Of a stretch of DNA of 64,000 bases, positions 27,097 through 35,315 are shown in pieces (position 1 is the first letter of the stretch; every line of letters starts with the position of its first letter). The translations under genes were made by a program, and so were the position numbers. The notes below the pieces were generated by a model. It saw only the letters and a program-made list of their open reading frames with translations, had not been told where the DNA came from and ran no database searches. This stretch comes from Anaerosporobacter mobilis DSM 15930 (GTDB lineage: Bacteria; Bacillota; Clostridia; Lachnospirales; Lachnospiraceae): positions 62,001 through 126,000 of the forward strand of contig NZ_FRCP01000021.1 of the NCBI RefSeq assembly GCF_900142955.1, given 5' to 3'.

Positions 27097-27873
27097 ATGG
27101 ATTTTGTTACGTTAATTAGTCTTATACTGTCTTTTGTTGCATTAATTTTAGCATTTGTTTTAGATGGTGGAGTATTACATGCCTTATTAGAACCAACAGC
27201 AGCATTAATTGTATTCGGTGGTACGTTTGGTGCAATCGGTATATCATTCGCTTCTAGCGATTTGGTAAAAGTTCCAAAATTATTAATGTTAGCTTTTCGT
27301 AAGAAGAAGCAAAGTAGAGCAGAACTGCTTACTTATTTTGATTCCATATCAACTATGGTTAGAAAAGAAGGTCTTCTATCGTTAGAAGGTAAGATGAATG
27401 AAGATAAGAATATGGATCCGTTCCTTGTATCAGGTTTACAGATGGTGGTAGATGGAATTGATATTGATGAAGTTAAGGAAACATTAGAAAATCGAATTAT
27501 GAACATGCAACAGCGTCATGCCAAAGGTATCGGTATCTTTGAGGCGGCTGGTGGTTATGCACCAACTATGGGTGTATTAGGTACTGTTATGGGCTTAGTG
27601 CATGTACTTAGTGACTTAAGTAATCCAGATGAATTGGGCGGTAAGATTGCAATCGCGTTCATTGCAACTATGTATGGTGTAGGTTCTGCCAATCTAATAT
27701 GGCTTCCTATTGCCTCAAAACTTAAGGAACTCGATGCGGATGAAACCATAACAAAATATATGATGTTAGATGGTATCACTATGATTCAAAGAGGAAGCAA
27801 TCCAAGATTAATAGCGGAGCGTTTGGAGGGATACATAGATTATGAAAATGCAAAAGAAGCACGAGGGGAATAG
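27097..27873 (+). CDS. motA: Flagellar motor stator protein MotA
   Basis: A 258-residue stator subunit with four membrane segments (about 2-22, 33-52, 147-170, 182-202). The large cytoplasmic loop holds the charged region that contacts the rotor. FEAAGGYAPTMGVLGTVMGLVHVL carries the conserved prolines used in torque generation. MotA5MotB2 complexes let ions flow to turn the flagellum. It overlaps motB by 32 bases. AAAGGAG precedes ATG 27097. No other flagellar gene is in the window. Confidence 0.94.
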   Translation: MDFVTLISLILSFVALILAFVLDGGVLHALLEPTAALIVFGGTFGAIGISFASSDLVKVPKLLMLAFRKKKQSRAELLTYFDSISTMVRKEGLLSLEGKMNEDKNMDPFLVSGLQMVVDGIDIDEVKETLENRIMNMQQRHAKGIGIFEAAGGYAPTMGVLGTVMGLVHVLSDLSNPDELGGKIAIAFIATMYGVGSANLIWLPIASKLKELDADETITKYMMLDGITMIQRGSNPRLIAERLEGYIDYENAKEARGE

Positions 27874-28651
27874 TGAACGTTGGTTATTAACGTATTCAGA
27901 TTTAATAACACTATTAATGATCCTTTTTGTTTTACTATACGCTATCAGTAATGTTAATCAGGATAAATATGATAAATTAGCAGATTCCCTAAGTGAATCC
28001 CTAGGGAATGGTTCCAACGGCTCTTTAAGTGGTTCTGTTTCTGTATTACCAGGTGGTTTAAGTGTGCTCCTAGGGGGTGGAGATGTACTACCAGGTGGAA
28101 ATAGTGAAGAATCAAACGATACAGGTAATACTCCAGATATCAATAATGAAGGTGGCAGTAATATAACAGATCAATCACAGAATACTTCTACGAAAGAACA
28201 GATGCAAGATTTGAATGATGATATTAATAAAATTATCACAGAGAATGATTTGGGGAAAGATATCAGTACGAATAATTACGAAGGTGGCTTAGTTATCACA
28301 TTCCCAAGTAGTGTGTTCTTTGATAGTGGGAATGCGGTTTTAAAAGACACTATGAAACGGGCACTTGACATTATTGCTGTCAAGTTGAATGAGATTGACA
28401 ATGATATTCTTGTTAAAGGATTTACCGACAATATACCTATTAAAGATAGTGTGTTTTCATCTAACTGGCAGTTGTCTGCTTTCAGAGCTGCTAATGTTGT
28501 TCAATATCTTGTTGAGAATGCGCAGGTAGATGGAACACGTTTGATGGCAGTAGGTTGTGGAGAGAATGATCCAGTTGCCTCTAATGATACAGTAAAAGGA
28601 AGAAACAAGAATAGACGTATTGAGATGATAATATTAGCGAATGAAAATTGA
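27842..28651 (+). CDS. motB: Flagellar motor stator protein MotB
   Basis: A 269-residue MotB. A short cytoplasmic N-terminus leads to a single membrane segment, TYSDLITLLMILFVLLYAI, with the ion-binding Asp20. Residues about 50-120 are a long Gly/Ser/Asn-rich linker, then comes an OmpA-type peptidoglycan-binding domain (about 150-265: VFFDSGNAVLK, VKGFTDN, NWQLSAFRAANVVQYL, GRNKNRRIEM). It anchors the stator to the wall. Its start lies within motA, after GGAGGG, so translation is coupled. Confidence 0.94.
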   Translation: MKMQKKHEGNSERWLLTYSDLITLLMILFVLLYAISNVNQDKYDKLADSLSESLGNGSNGSLSGSVSVLPGGLSVLLGGGDVLPGGNSEESNDTGNTPDINNEGGSNITDQSQNTSTKEQMQDLNDDINKIITENDLGKDISTNNYEGGLVITFPSSVFFDSGNAVLKDTMKRALDIIAVKLNEIDNDILVKGFTDNIPIKDSVFSSNWQLSAFRAANVVQYLVENAQVDGTRLMAVGCGENDPVASNDTVKGRNKNRRIEMIILANEN

Positions 28652-28702
28652 AGTCTTGACACAGACGCTTTAACATGATAACCTTTCATAAGATAGAAGA
28701 GC

Positions 28703-28752
28703 AAAGATATTTGCGGATTATACAGTGATGTAGTCTGCAAGTATCTTTTTTT
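28703..28752 (+). terminator. Terminator after motB
   Basis: AAAGATA-TTGCGGA pairs imperfectly with TCTGCAA-GTATCTTT, followed by a run of T. The rest of the 28652-28974 gap shows no gene. Confidence 0.85.
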
Positions 28753-28974
28753 GTTATATAGAATACTTAAGAAATTCTTTTTCTTGTTTTCGTACATACT
28801 ATAACTTATCGGAAGGAAACCAATTGATGTGAATCAACTTATGATTTCGACCAATAATATAGCGATAGAACGATATTTTAGAGCTAGCTATACAGTTAAA
28901 TTATAGAATTGGTAGCATAGCTACTTCTATGGATTACACTAAAGAGTACTTAATTACAGAAAGGATAATGAAAC

Positions 28975-29832
28975 ATGCAATGGATTAAAGACAAAAAAGT
29001 TTGGGTTGATATTTTATGGGAGTGTTTTGGTAGTTTTCTGATAGCAATTGCGCTATATAATTTTGCCCTTAATGCGAAGTTTCCGATGACGGGGTTTTCT
29101 GGCATTGCGATGATTTTCTATCGTCTATACCAAGCACCTATCGGTATAACAACAATTATTTTAAATATTCCTGTCGCAATCATATGCTATCGTTTAATAG
29201 GTAGAGATTTTTTACTACGGTCCCTACGTTGTATGGTAATTTCTTCGTTAGTGATCGATTATATAGCCCCTCTGTTACCATTATATAATGGTAACAGAAT
29301 GTTAGCAGCTATTGTTACAGGAACATTAGGTGGAATTGGTTATGCAGTAATCTATATGCGTAATTCATCAACGGGTGGTTCGGATTTCTTAATTATGGCA
29401 GCAAAGGCAATTCGACCTCACATGAAACTAGGCACAATTGCATTCCTATCAGATATCGGAATTATCCTAGTTGGTGGAATTATCTTCAAAGATATGGACG
29501 GTATCATATATGGTATGATTATTAATTTCTTATTTGCCATAGTTGTAGATAGGGTTATGTGTGGATTGAATTCTGGTAAAGTCGCTTTAATAGTTACAGA
29601 AAGAGGAGAAGAAGTCTGTGATCTCATAGACGAATGTTGTGGACGAGGTTCAACAATACTTGATGGTAGAGGTGGCTATAAGAAGAATGAGAAACAAGTT
29701 GTTATGGTTGCTTGTAATTCGAAGCAAATGTATCAAGTTGAGAAGACAGTTAAAAGGTTAGATGAAGAGGTATTCATTATAGTAATGGATGCCAACGAGA
29801 TTCACGGAGAAGGGTTCCGAGTGTTTGGATAA
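28975..29832 (+). CDS. YitT family membrane protein
   Basis: A 285-residue YitT-type protein (DUF161 plus DUF2179). Five or six membrane segments run from about residue 15 to 195, including NAKFPMTGFSGIAMI and the conserved RNSSTGGSDFLIMAAK. The C-terminal cytoplasmic DUF2179 domain spans about 205-285 (GRGSTILDGRGGY, EVFIIVMDANEIHGEGF). The transport substrate of the family is not established. GAAAGGA lies ahead of ATG 28975. The next gene starts 94 bases later. Confidence 0.88.
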   Translation: MQWIKDKKVWVDILWECFGSFLIAIALYNFALNAKFPMTGFSGIAMIFYRLYQAPIGITTIILNIPVAIICYRLIGRDFLLRSLRCMVISSLVIDYIAPLLPLYNGNRMLAAIVTGTLGGIGYAVIYMRNSSTGGSDFLIMAAKAIRPHMKLGTIAFLSDIGIILVGGIIFKDMDGIIYGMIINFLFAIVVDRVMCGLNSGKVALIVTERGEEVCDLIDECCGRGSTILDGRGGYKKNEKQVVMVACNSKQMYQVEKTVKRLDEEVFIIVMDANEIHGEGFRVFG

Positions 29833-29926
29833 TCAGTTAATAAAATAAATGACAGGACAATGGATAAAATCACGGATTAGATAGCATCTTATTCTTATAA
29901 TATTTTATATAAGGTTTGGAGAAGCT

Positions 29927-31423
29927 ATGAAGAAAAAATTAATGTTTCCAACTGCATTTACTGTTTTGTTTATCGTCCTTATCTTAGCAGCAGGACTAAC
30001 CTATCTGGTTAATGCGGGAGCATATGCTAAGTTGGTTTACGATTTGGATAATCAAGTCTTTATTGAAACATTCCCAGATGGAACTACTAGGGAATTAGAA
30101 GGAACTCAAAAAACATTAGATGAATTAGGAGTTTCTAGTGATATTGCTAAGTTTCAAGAGGGTAGTATTAATAAACCAATAGCGGTTCCGGGGACATATG
30201 AGAAGGTAAAGGCAAATCCACAAGGAATTAGGGAACTGTTGTTGGCACCGATACAAGGTGTTTATGATAGTATAGGTATTATCTTATTCGTATTTATCAT
30301 TGGTGGAGTGATCGGTATCATCAATGAAAGTGGTGCTATCAATGCTGGAATAGCAGCATTATCAAGGGTAACAAAGGGGCATGAATATATGTTGATTGTC
30401 TTTGTTACATTCCTAGTAGCCTTAGGGGGAACAACCTTTGGCTTAGCAGAGGAGACAATTGCTTTCTATCCTATCTTAATGCCTGTGTATCTTGCGGCAG
30501 GGTATGATGCAATTGTATGTATCGCAGCTATTTATATGGGATCATCAATAGGTTCCATGTTTTCAACCACAAATCCTTTTTCTGTTGTTATAGGCTCGAA
30601 TGCAGCAGGGATTAACTTTACACAAGGGGTTTCCTTTCGATTGATTGGTTTGGCTGTGGGATTTATAATTACCACTCTATATATCGTGCGTTATGCAAAC
30701 CGTATCTCAAAGAATCCAGAAAAGTCTCTTGTATATGACTTAAGCGATGAAATGAATGCACATTTTAAGAAAGAGTCTAAGGAAGTTGAATTCACACCAA
30801 GACGTATCATGATATTAATAATTTTCATTTTAAGTTTTGTAGTTATGATCTATGGGGTCGCAAACCTTGGCTGGTGGTTTGAGGAGATGACCGCCTTGTT
30901 CTTGGTTTCGGGTGTTATTATAGGAATTTTTGCTGGTATGGGTGAGAAGATTTTTGTTAATACTTTCATAGCTGGGGCGGCAGATCTGATGGGAGTTGGT
31001 CTAGTAATCGGTATTGCTAGGAGTATTAACATTATCTTGGAGAATGGTTTGGTTTCGGATACGATTTTATATGGTTTATCCACCATGGTATCAGGAATGA
31101 ATCGTAACATCTTCGTAATCTTGATGATGTTTGTGTTTATGATTTTGGGATTCTTTATTGCGTCTTCATCAGGTCTTGCAACTTTAGCAATTCCAATAAT
31201 GGCGCCAATAGCAGACGCAGTTAATGTTCCAAGAGATGTAATAATAACAGCATGTATCTTCGGGCAAGGTCTTATGTCTTTCATAACACCAACAGGGCTT
31301 ATACTTGCAAGTTTAGAGATGGTGCATGTAACGTATAACAAATGGCTACGGTTTGTTCTGCCATTATTAGCGTTAATCACAATCTTAGCAATTTTTATAT
31401 TATTACTTGAAATAAATATATAG
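29927..31423 (+). CDS. YfcC family transporter
   Basis: A 498-residue membrane protein of the YfcC/C4-dicarboxylate-anaerobic-like family, with about 11-12 segments. It begins with FPTAFTVLFIVLILAAGLTYLV, followed by an extracytoplasmic loop to about residue 110 and paired transport motifs GTTFGLAEETIAFYP and SSSGLATLAIPIMAP. Some YfcC relatives are amino-acid antiporters (arginine/ornithine-like); the substrate here is not known. GGAG lies five bases before ATG 29927. Confidence 0.85.
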   Translation: MKKKLMFPTAFTVLFIVLILAAGLTYLVNAGAYAKLVYDLDNQVFIETFPDGTTRELEGTQKTLDELGVSSDIAKFQEGSINKPIAVPGTYEKVKANPQGIRELLLAPIQGVYDSIGIILFVFIIGGVIGIINESGAINAGIAALSRVTKGHEYMLIVFVTFLVALGGTTFGLAEETIAFYPILMPVYLAAGYDAIVCIAAIYMGSSIGSMFSTTNPFSVVIGSNAAGINFTQGVSFRLIGLAVGFIITTLYIVRYANRISKNPEKSLVYDLSDEMNAHFKKESKEVEFTPRRIMILIIFILSFVVMIYGVANLGWWFEEMTALFLVSGVIIGIFAGMGEKIFVNTFIAGAADLMGVGLVIGIARSINIILENGLVSDTILYGLSTMVSGMNRNIFVILMMFVFMILGFFIASSSGLATLAIPIMAPIADAVNVPRDVIITACIFGQGLMSFITPTGLILASLEMVHVTYNKWLRFVLPLLALITILAIFILLLEINI

Positions 31424-31492
31424 TTTTTTGTGATTATGTTAGTCAATATTGATTACAGTATGTTCTATCTTGACAAAATATGATTTTTTATC

Positions 31493-31521
31493 TTGAAATT
31501 TTGTTTAATTTGTGCTAAAAT
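31493..31521 (+). promoter_or_regulatory. Promoter of PTS antiterminator gene
   Basis: TTGAAA (31493-31498), 17 bases, TAAAAT (31516-31521). Transcription would begin about 20 bases before the RNA antiterminator element at 31547. Confidence 0.65.
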
Positions 31522-31546
31522 GAACTTAAATTGTATGAATGATATT

Positions 31547-31618
31547 AGATTGTGACTGGTAATGCAGGCAAGACTAACTTGTAGAAGTGTAATCTTCTAT
31601 TTAGGTTGGTCTTTTTTT
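31547..31618 (+). promoter_or_regulatory. RAT antiterminator site with overlapping terminator, copy 1
   Basis: Positions 31547-31575 closely match the ribonucleic antiterminator target of LicT/GlcT-type proteins (GATTGTGACTGG, then GCAGGCAAGAC). The last bases overlap the left arm of a terminator (31570-31618) ending in CTTTTTTT. Binding of the active antiterminator would block the terminator. The switch sits before the antiterminator gene itself. Confidence 0.88.
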
Positions 31619-31685
31619 AATTGATAAACCAGTTATTGGAAGTTCTGATTTTCGCTAGAAGTTATACTAGTAGGAGGTAGGCAAT

Positions 31686-32519
31686 GTGTATAAGATAGCA
31701 AAGCTGATAAATAATAATATAGTATGTTCTATCGATGCAGAAGGCAATGAAGTCATTTTGCGAGGATTAGGAATTGGATTTAATAAAAAGGTTAATGATA
31801 GTATTGAAGATGAGAAGGTTGAGAAAATCTATAAGATGGCAAACAAGGACGCATCCAATAAACTTCAAGAATTATTAGCCGAAATACCCATAGAATACGT
31901 TACTGTTTGCACAGAAATCATAGAATATGCAACCAAGACGTTGAATAAAAAGTTGAATGATAATATCTATATAACTTTAACCGATCATATAAGTTTTGCG
32001 ATTACTAGAAAAGATAATAAGTTAGAATATCGTAATGTACTATTAACTGAAATTAAAACTTTCTATGAGGAAGAATATCAGATAGGGGTTCAAGCGTTAG
32101 AGATAATTAAAGACAAATTGGGTGTTGAATTATCCTATGATGAGGCAGGTTTTATTGCTTTGCATATTGTTAATGCTGAACTAGATACCAATATGGGAAA
32201 TATGGTCAAGATAACAGAGTTAATACAAAAGGTAAAGGAACTTATTTATAATTATTATGGCAAAGATATTGATGAAGATTCCTTAAATTACAAGCGATTT
32301 ATAACTCATCTCAAATTCTTCGGTCAACGTATATTCACGGATAAAGCGACGGAAGAGGATGATGAAGAATTTAGAAGTCTTGTTAAGAATCGATATCCTA
32401 TTGAATACCAATGTGCTGAGAATATTGGTAAATTGGTATTAGAACAATATAATAAAAAGGTTACGGAAGAAGAACTAATGTTTCTTACAATACATCTAAA
32501 AAGATTGCAGATGTCATAA
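31686..32519 (+). CDS. BglG/LicT/GlcT-family transcriptional antiterminator
   Basis: A 277-residue RNA-binding antiterminator. The CAT RNA-binding domain (1-55, YKIAKLINNNIVCS and LRGLGIGFNKK) is followed by two PTS regulation domains with conserved histidines (TLTDHISFA, ALHIVNAE, THLKFFGQR, TIHLKRL), whose phosphorylation by PTS proteins sets activity. It starts at GTG 31686 behind AGGAGG; an ATG two bases earlier is out of frame. Position beside ptsG suggests GlcT-like control of glucose uptake. Confidence 0.92.
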   Translation: MYKIAKLINNNIVCSIDAEGNEVILRGLGIGFNKKVNDSIEDEKVEKIYKMANKDASNKLQELLAEIPIEYVTVCTEIIEYATKTLNKKLNDNIYITLTDHISFAITRKDNKLEYRNVLLTEIKTFYEEEYQIGVQALEIIKDKLGVELSYDEAGFIALHIVNAELDTNMGNMVKITELIQKVKELIYNYYGKDIDEDSLNYKRFITHLKFFGQRIFTDKATEEDDEEFRSLVKNRYPIEYQCAENIGKLVLEQYNKKVTEEELMFLTIHLKRLQMS

Positions 32520-32534
32520 GAGCAGAATAGAGAC

Positions 32535-32623
32535 CGGATTGTGACTGGTAAAGCAGGCAAGACCGAAGTGATAGTATAGCATATGAGATAGCGTGTGTTA
32601 TAGCTATTGCTTTGGTCTTTTTT
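32535..32623 (+). promoter_or_regulatory. RAT antiterminator site with overlapping terminator, copy 2
   Basis: A second target, 32535-32564, differs from copy 1 at only a few positions (GGATTGTGACTGG, then AAGCAGGCAAGACC). It overlaps the left arm of a terminator spanning 32559-32623 (AAGACC paired with GGTCTT, then T). It controls entry into the PTS gene at 32741. Confidence 0.9.
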
Positions 32624-32740
32624 ATACAACAAAACATGGGTGTTAAAATGGACTATCCATTTTTCATATACATCACATAGTAACATGACGTTATTATGTA
32701 GAAGATATATAAGTAACAAGTAGAAAGGTAAAGTGAAACA

Positions 32741-34879
32741 ATGAAAGACAAATTATTTGGTGTTTTACAAAGGGTTGGTAGATCATTTATGTTACCAATC
32801 GCGATTTTGCCAATCGCAGGATTATTCTTAGGAATTGGTGGATCATTTACAAATCAAACAATGTTAGAGACATATGGATTGGTTAAGTTTATGGGGGAAG
32901 GTACAGTCCTAAATGCCATCTTAACAGTAATGAATGCAGCGGGTAGTATTGTATTTGATAATTTACCAGTGTTATTTGCTATGGGTGTTGCAATTGGTAT
33001 GGCGAAAAAGGAAAAAGACGTTGCAGCTTTAGCAGCAGCGATCGCTTTCTTTATTATGCATGCTTCCATTGGTGCGATGATTGACATTAATGGTGGTGTT
33101 GAGAACTTATTAACTGGTGCATCTGCACAAGTATTAGGAATCACCTCCTTACAAATGGGTGTATTTGGAGGTATTATAGTAGGTCTTGGTGTAGCCGCAC
33201 TTCATAATCGTTTTTATAAGATTGAATTACCACAAGTTCTTTCGTTTTTTGGAGGAACAAGATTTGTACCAATCATCAGTACAGTAGTTTACCTATTCGT
33301 TGGTATTGCCATGTTCTTTATATGGCCTGTAATCCAAAATGGTATCTACCATGTAGGTGATCTTGTATTAAGATCAGGGTATGCTGGTACATGGGTATAT
33401 GGTGTAATGGAAAGAGCGTTAATTCCATTTGGTTTACATCATGTATTCTATATTCCATTCTGGCAAACAGCAGTTGGTGGTACTGCAGAAGTAGCAGGAG
33501 TACTTGTTGAAGGTGCTCAAAACATCTTCTTTGCTGAACTTTCGGCACCAAATATTCAAAAGTTCAGTGTAGAAGCAACCAGATTTATGTCAGGTAAATT
33601 CCCACTTATGATCTTTGGTTTACCTGGTGCGGCACTTGCTATGTATTCTTGTGCTAAATCAAACAAAAAGAAAATTGTTGGTGGATTATTATTATCTGCA
33701 GCATTAACTTCTATGTTAACAGGTATTACAGAACCACTTGAATTCACATTTTTATTCGTAGCTCCTATACTTTATGTAATTCACTGTGTGTTCGCAGGTT
33801 TAGCATACATGATAATGCATATGCTAGGCGTTGGTGTAGGTATGACATTCTCTGGTGGCGCAATCGATTTATTCTTATTCGGTATATTACAAGGTAACGC
33901 TAAGACAAACTGGATATATGTTGTAATTGTTGGTATATTCTACTTTGCTGTCTACTACTTCTTATTCCGTTTTTTAATCTTGAAGTTCAATTTTAAGACT
34001 CCAGGACGTGAAGATGATACAGAAGAAACAAAATTATATACAAGAGCAGATGTTAATGCTCGTAAAGATCAAACTGGTAACACTGGTGAAGTGGGTACTG
34101 CTGATGAAACCTCAGTATTAATTACTAGAGGTTTAGGGGGAAAAGCAAACATTAGTGATTTGGATTGTTGTGCAACAAGACTACGTACAACAGTTCTAGA
34201 TCCTTCCTTAGTTGATGAACAAACTCTTAAAGCAAGTGGAGCAGCAGGGGTAATTAAAAAAGGTAATGGAATTCAAGTAATTTATGGTCCAAAAGTTACT
34301 GTTATTAAATCTAACTTAGAAGATTTCTTACAAACTGCAGCAAGTGACCATGTAATGGAACAAGAAGCTCCTGTAGTTACAGAAACATCTAATAAAAGAG
34401 AAGAAACTAATAAATCTACAAACTCTGAAATGCATACAATTTACTCACCTATGGAAGGTAAAGCAATGCCACTTAAGGAAGTAGACGATGGTGTGTTCTC
34501 AGAAGAATTATTAGGAAAAGGTATCGCAATTGAACCAAGTACAGGTATTGTAAAAGCTCCATTTGATGGGGAGATACTTATGGTATTTGATACAAAACAT
34601 GCGATTGGAATACGTTCTAATGATGGAGTAGAGATTCTAATTCATATTGGAATTGATACGGTTAGGCTGAATGGAAAACCGTTCGAAATCAAAGTAGAAA
34701 GTGGTCAAAAAGTAAACAAAGGTGATATTCTTGCAGAGGTAGATCTACAAGGTATTATAGATGCAGGATATCGTACAATCACACCAGTTATTGTATCGAA
34801 CACTGAAAGTTACGAAGAAGTAACCGCTACAGTTACAGGTAACGTAACATTTGGTGACGAAGTTATTAAAGTTAACTAA
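32741..34879 (+). CDS. ptsG: PTS glucose-type transporter, EIICBA
   Basis: A 712-residue three-domain permease that imports and phosphorylates glucose or a close relative (N-acetylglucosamine cannot be excluded). EIIC membrane domain about 1-415 (SFMLPIAILPIAG, HHVFYIPFW, TGITEPLEFTFLFVAP); EIIB about 450-530 with phospho-Cys477 in DCCATRLR; EIIA about 555-712 with phospho-His635 in LIHIGIDTV. Glucose-type permeases usually use this CBA order. GAAAGG precedes ATG 32741. It is followed by ptsH and ptsI in the same direction. Confidence 0.93.
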   Translation: MKDKLFGVLQRVGRSFMLPIAILPIAGLFLGIGGSFTNQTMLETYGLVKFMGEGTVLNAILTVMNAAGSIVFDNLPVLFAMGVAIGMAKKEKDVAALAAAIAFFIMHASIGAMIDINGGVENLLTGASAQVLGITSLQMGVFGGIIVGLGVAALHNRFYKIELPQVLSFFGGTRFVPIISTVVYLFVGIAMFFIWPVIQNGIYHVGDLVLRSGYAGTWVYGVMERALIPFGLHHVFYIPFWQTAVGGTAEVAGVLVEGAQNIFFAELSAPNIQKFSVEATRFMSGKFPLMIFGLPGAALAMYSCAKSNKKKIVGGLLLSAALTSMLTGITEPLEFTFLFVAPILYVIHCVFAGLAYMIMHMLGVGVGMTFSGGAIDLFLFGILQGNAKTNWIYVVIVGIFYFAVYYFLFRFLILKFNFKTPGREDDTEETKLYTRADVNARKDQTGNTGEVGTADETSVLITRGLGGKANISDLDCCATRLRTTVLDPSLVDEQTLKASGAAGVIKKGNGIQVIYGPKVTVIKSNLEDFLQTAASDHVMEQEAPVVTETSNKREETNKSTNSEMHTIYSPMEGKAMPLKEVDDGVFSEELLGKGIAIEPSTGIVKAPFDGEILMVFDTKHAIGIRSNDGVEILIHIGIDTVRLNGKPFEIKVESGQKVNKGDILAEVDLQGIIDAGYRTITPVIVSNTESYEEVTATVTGNVTFGDEVIKVN

Positions 34880-34951
34880 CAGGTACTAATCAGATCTTTG
34901 AGAAAAAGTTGTGTAAATGAAAGTTAGAATACTAGTAGGCAGTTGTAAAAC

Positions 34952-34995
34952 TCTTCTCAATGGCGATAACGAATGTTTGTCGCCAATACGAAGAG
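34952..34995 (+). other. Two-part hairpin between ptsG and ptsH
   Basis: CTCTTC pairs with GAAGAG, and inside it TGGCGA pairs with TCGCCA. The stem ends about 30 bases before the ptsH ribosome binding site. No T run follows, so it may be an mRNA stability or processing element. Coordinates are good to one or two bases. Confidence 0.5.
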
Positions 34996-35038
34996 CTTGG
35001 CAATTGCTAATTATAAGAGAAAAAGTGAGGATAAACAT

Positions 35039-35296
35039 ATGAAACAATTTAATTACGTTATTACAGATGAAGCAGGAATTCACGCTAGACCAGCGGGTCT
35101 TTTAGTTAAAGAGGCAAAAAACTATAGTTCAAAAATCACTTTAGAAGCAAATGGTAAAGCAGCTGAAGCAACTAAGTTATTAGCAATAATGGGAATGGCA
35201 GTTAAAAATGGTACTACTGTAACTGTAACAGTTGAAGGTGAAGATGAAGAAAAAGCATGTGTAGAAATGGAACAATTCTTCAAAGCTAATTTCTAA
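35039..35296 (+). CDS. ptsH: Phosphocarrier protein HPr
   Basis: An 85-residue HPr that shuttles phosphate from Enzyme I to sugar permeases. The active-site loop GIHARPAG contains His15. The site corresponding to regulatory Ser46 (usual KSIMG) reads LAIMG, with Ala49 in place of serine, so classical HPr kinase control is not expected. The start is ATG 35039 after GTGAGG; an in-frame ATG at 34973 gives an unlikely 22-residue extension. It lies 19 bases before ptsI. Confidence 0.94.
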   Translation: MKQFNYVITDEAGIHARPAGLLVKEAKNYSSKITLEANGKAAEATKLLAIMGMAVKNGTTVTVTVEGEDEEKACVEMEQFFKANF

Positions 35297-35315
35297 GAAG
35301 ATAAGGAGTTATACT

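Noticed and set aside
30850..31446. 198-residue open frame on the minus strand
   Set aside because: Lies antisense inside the YfcC gene; composition mirrors the membrane protein codons and no start site is seen.
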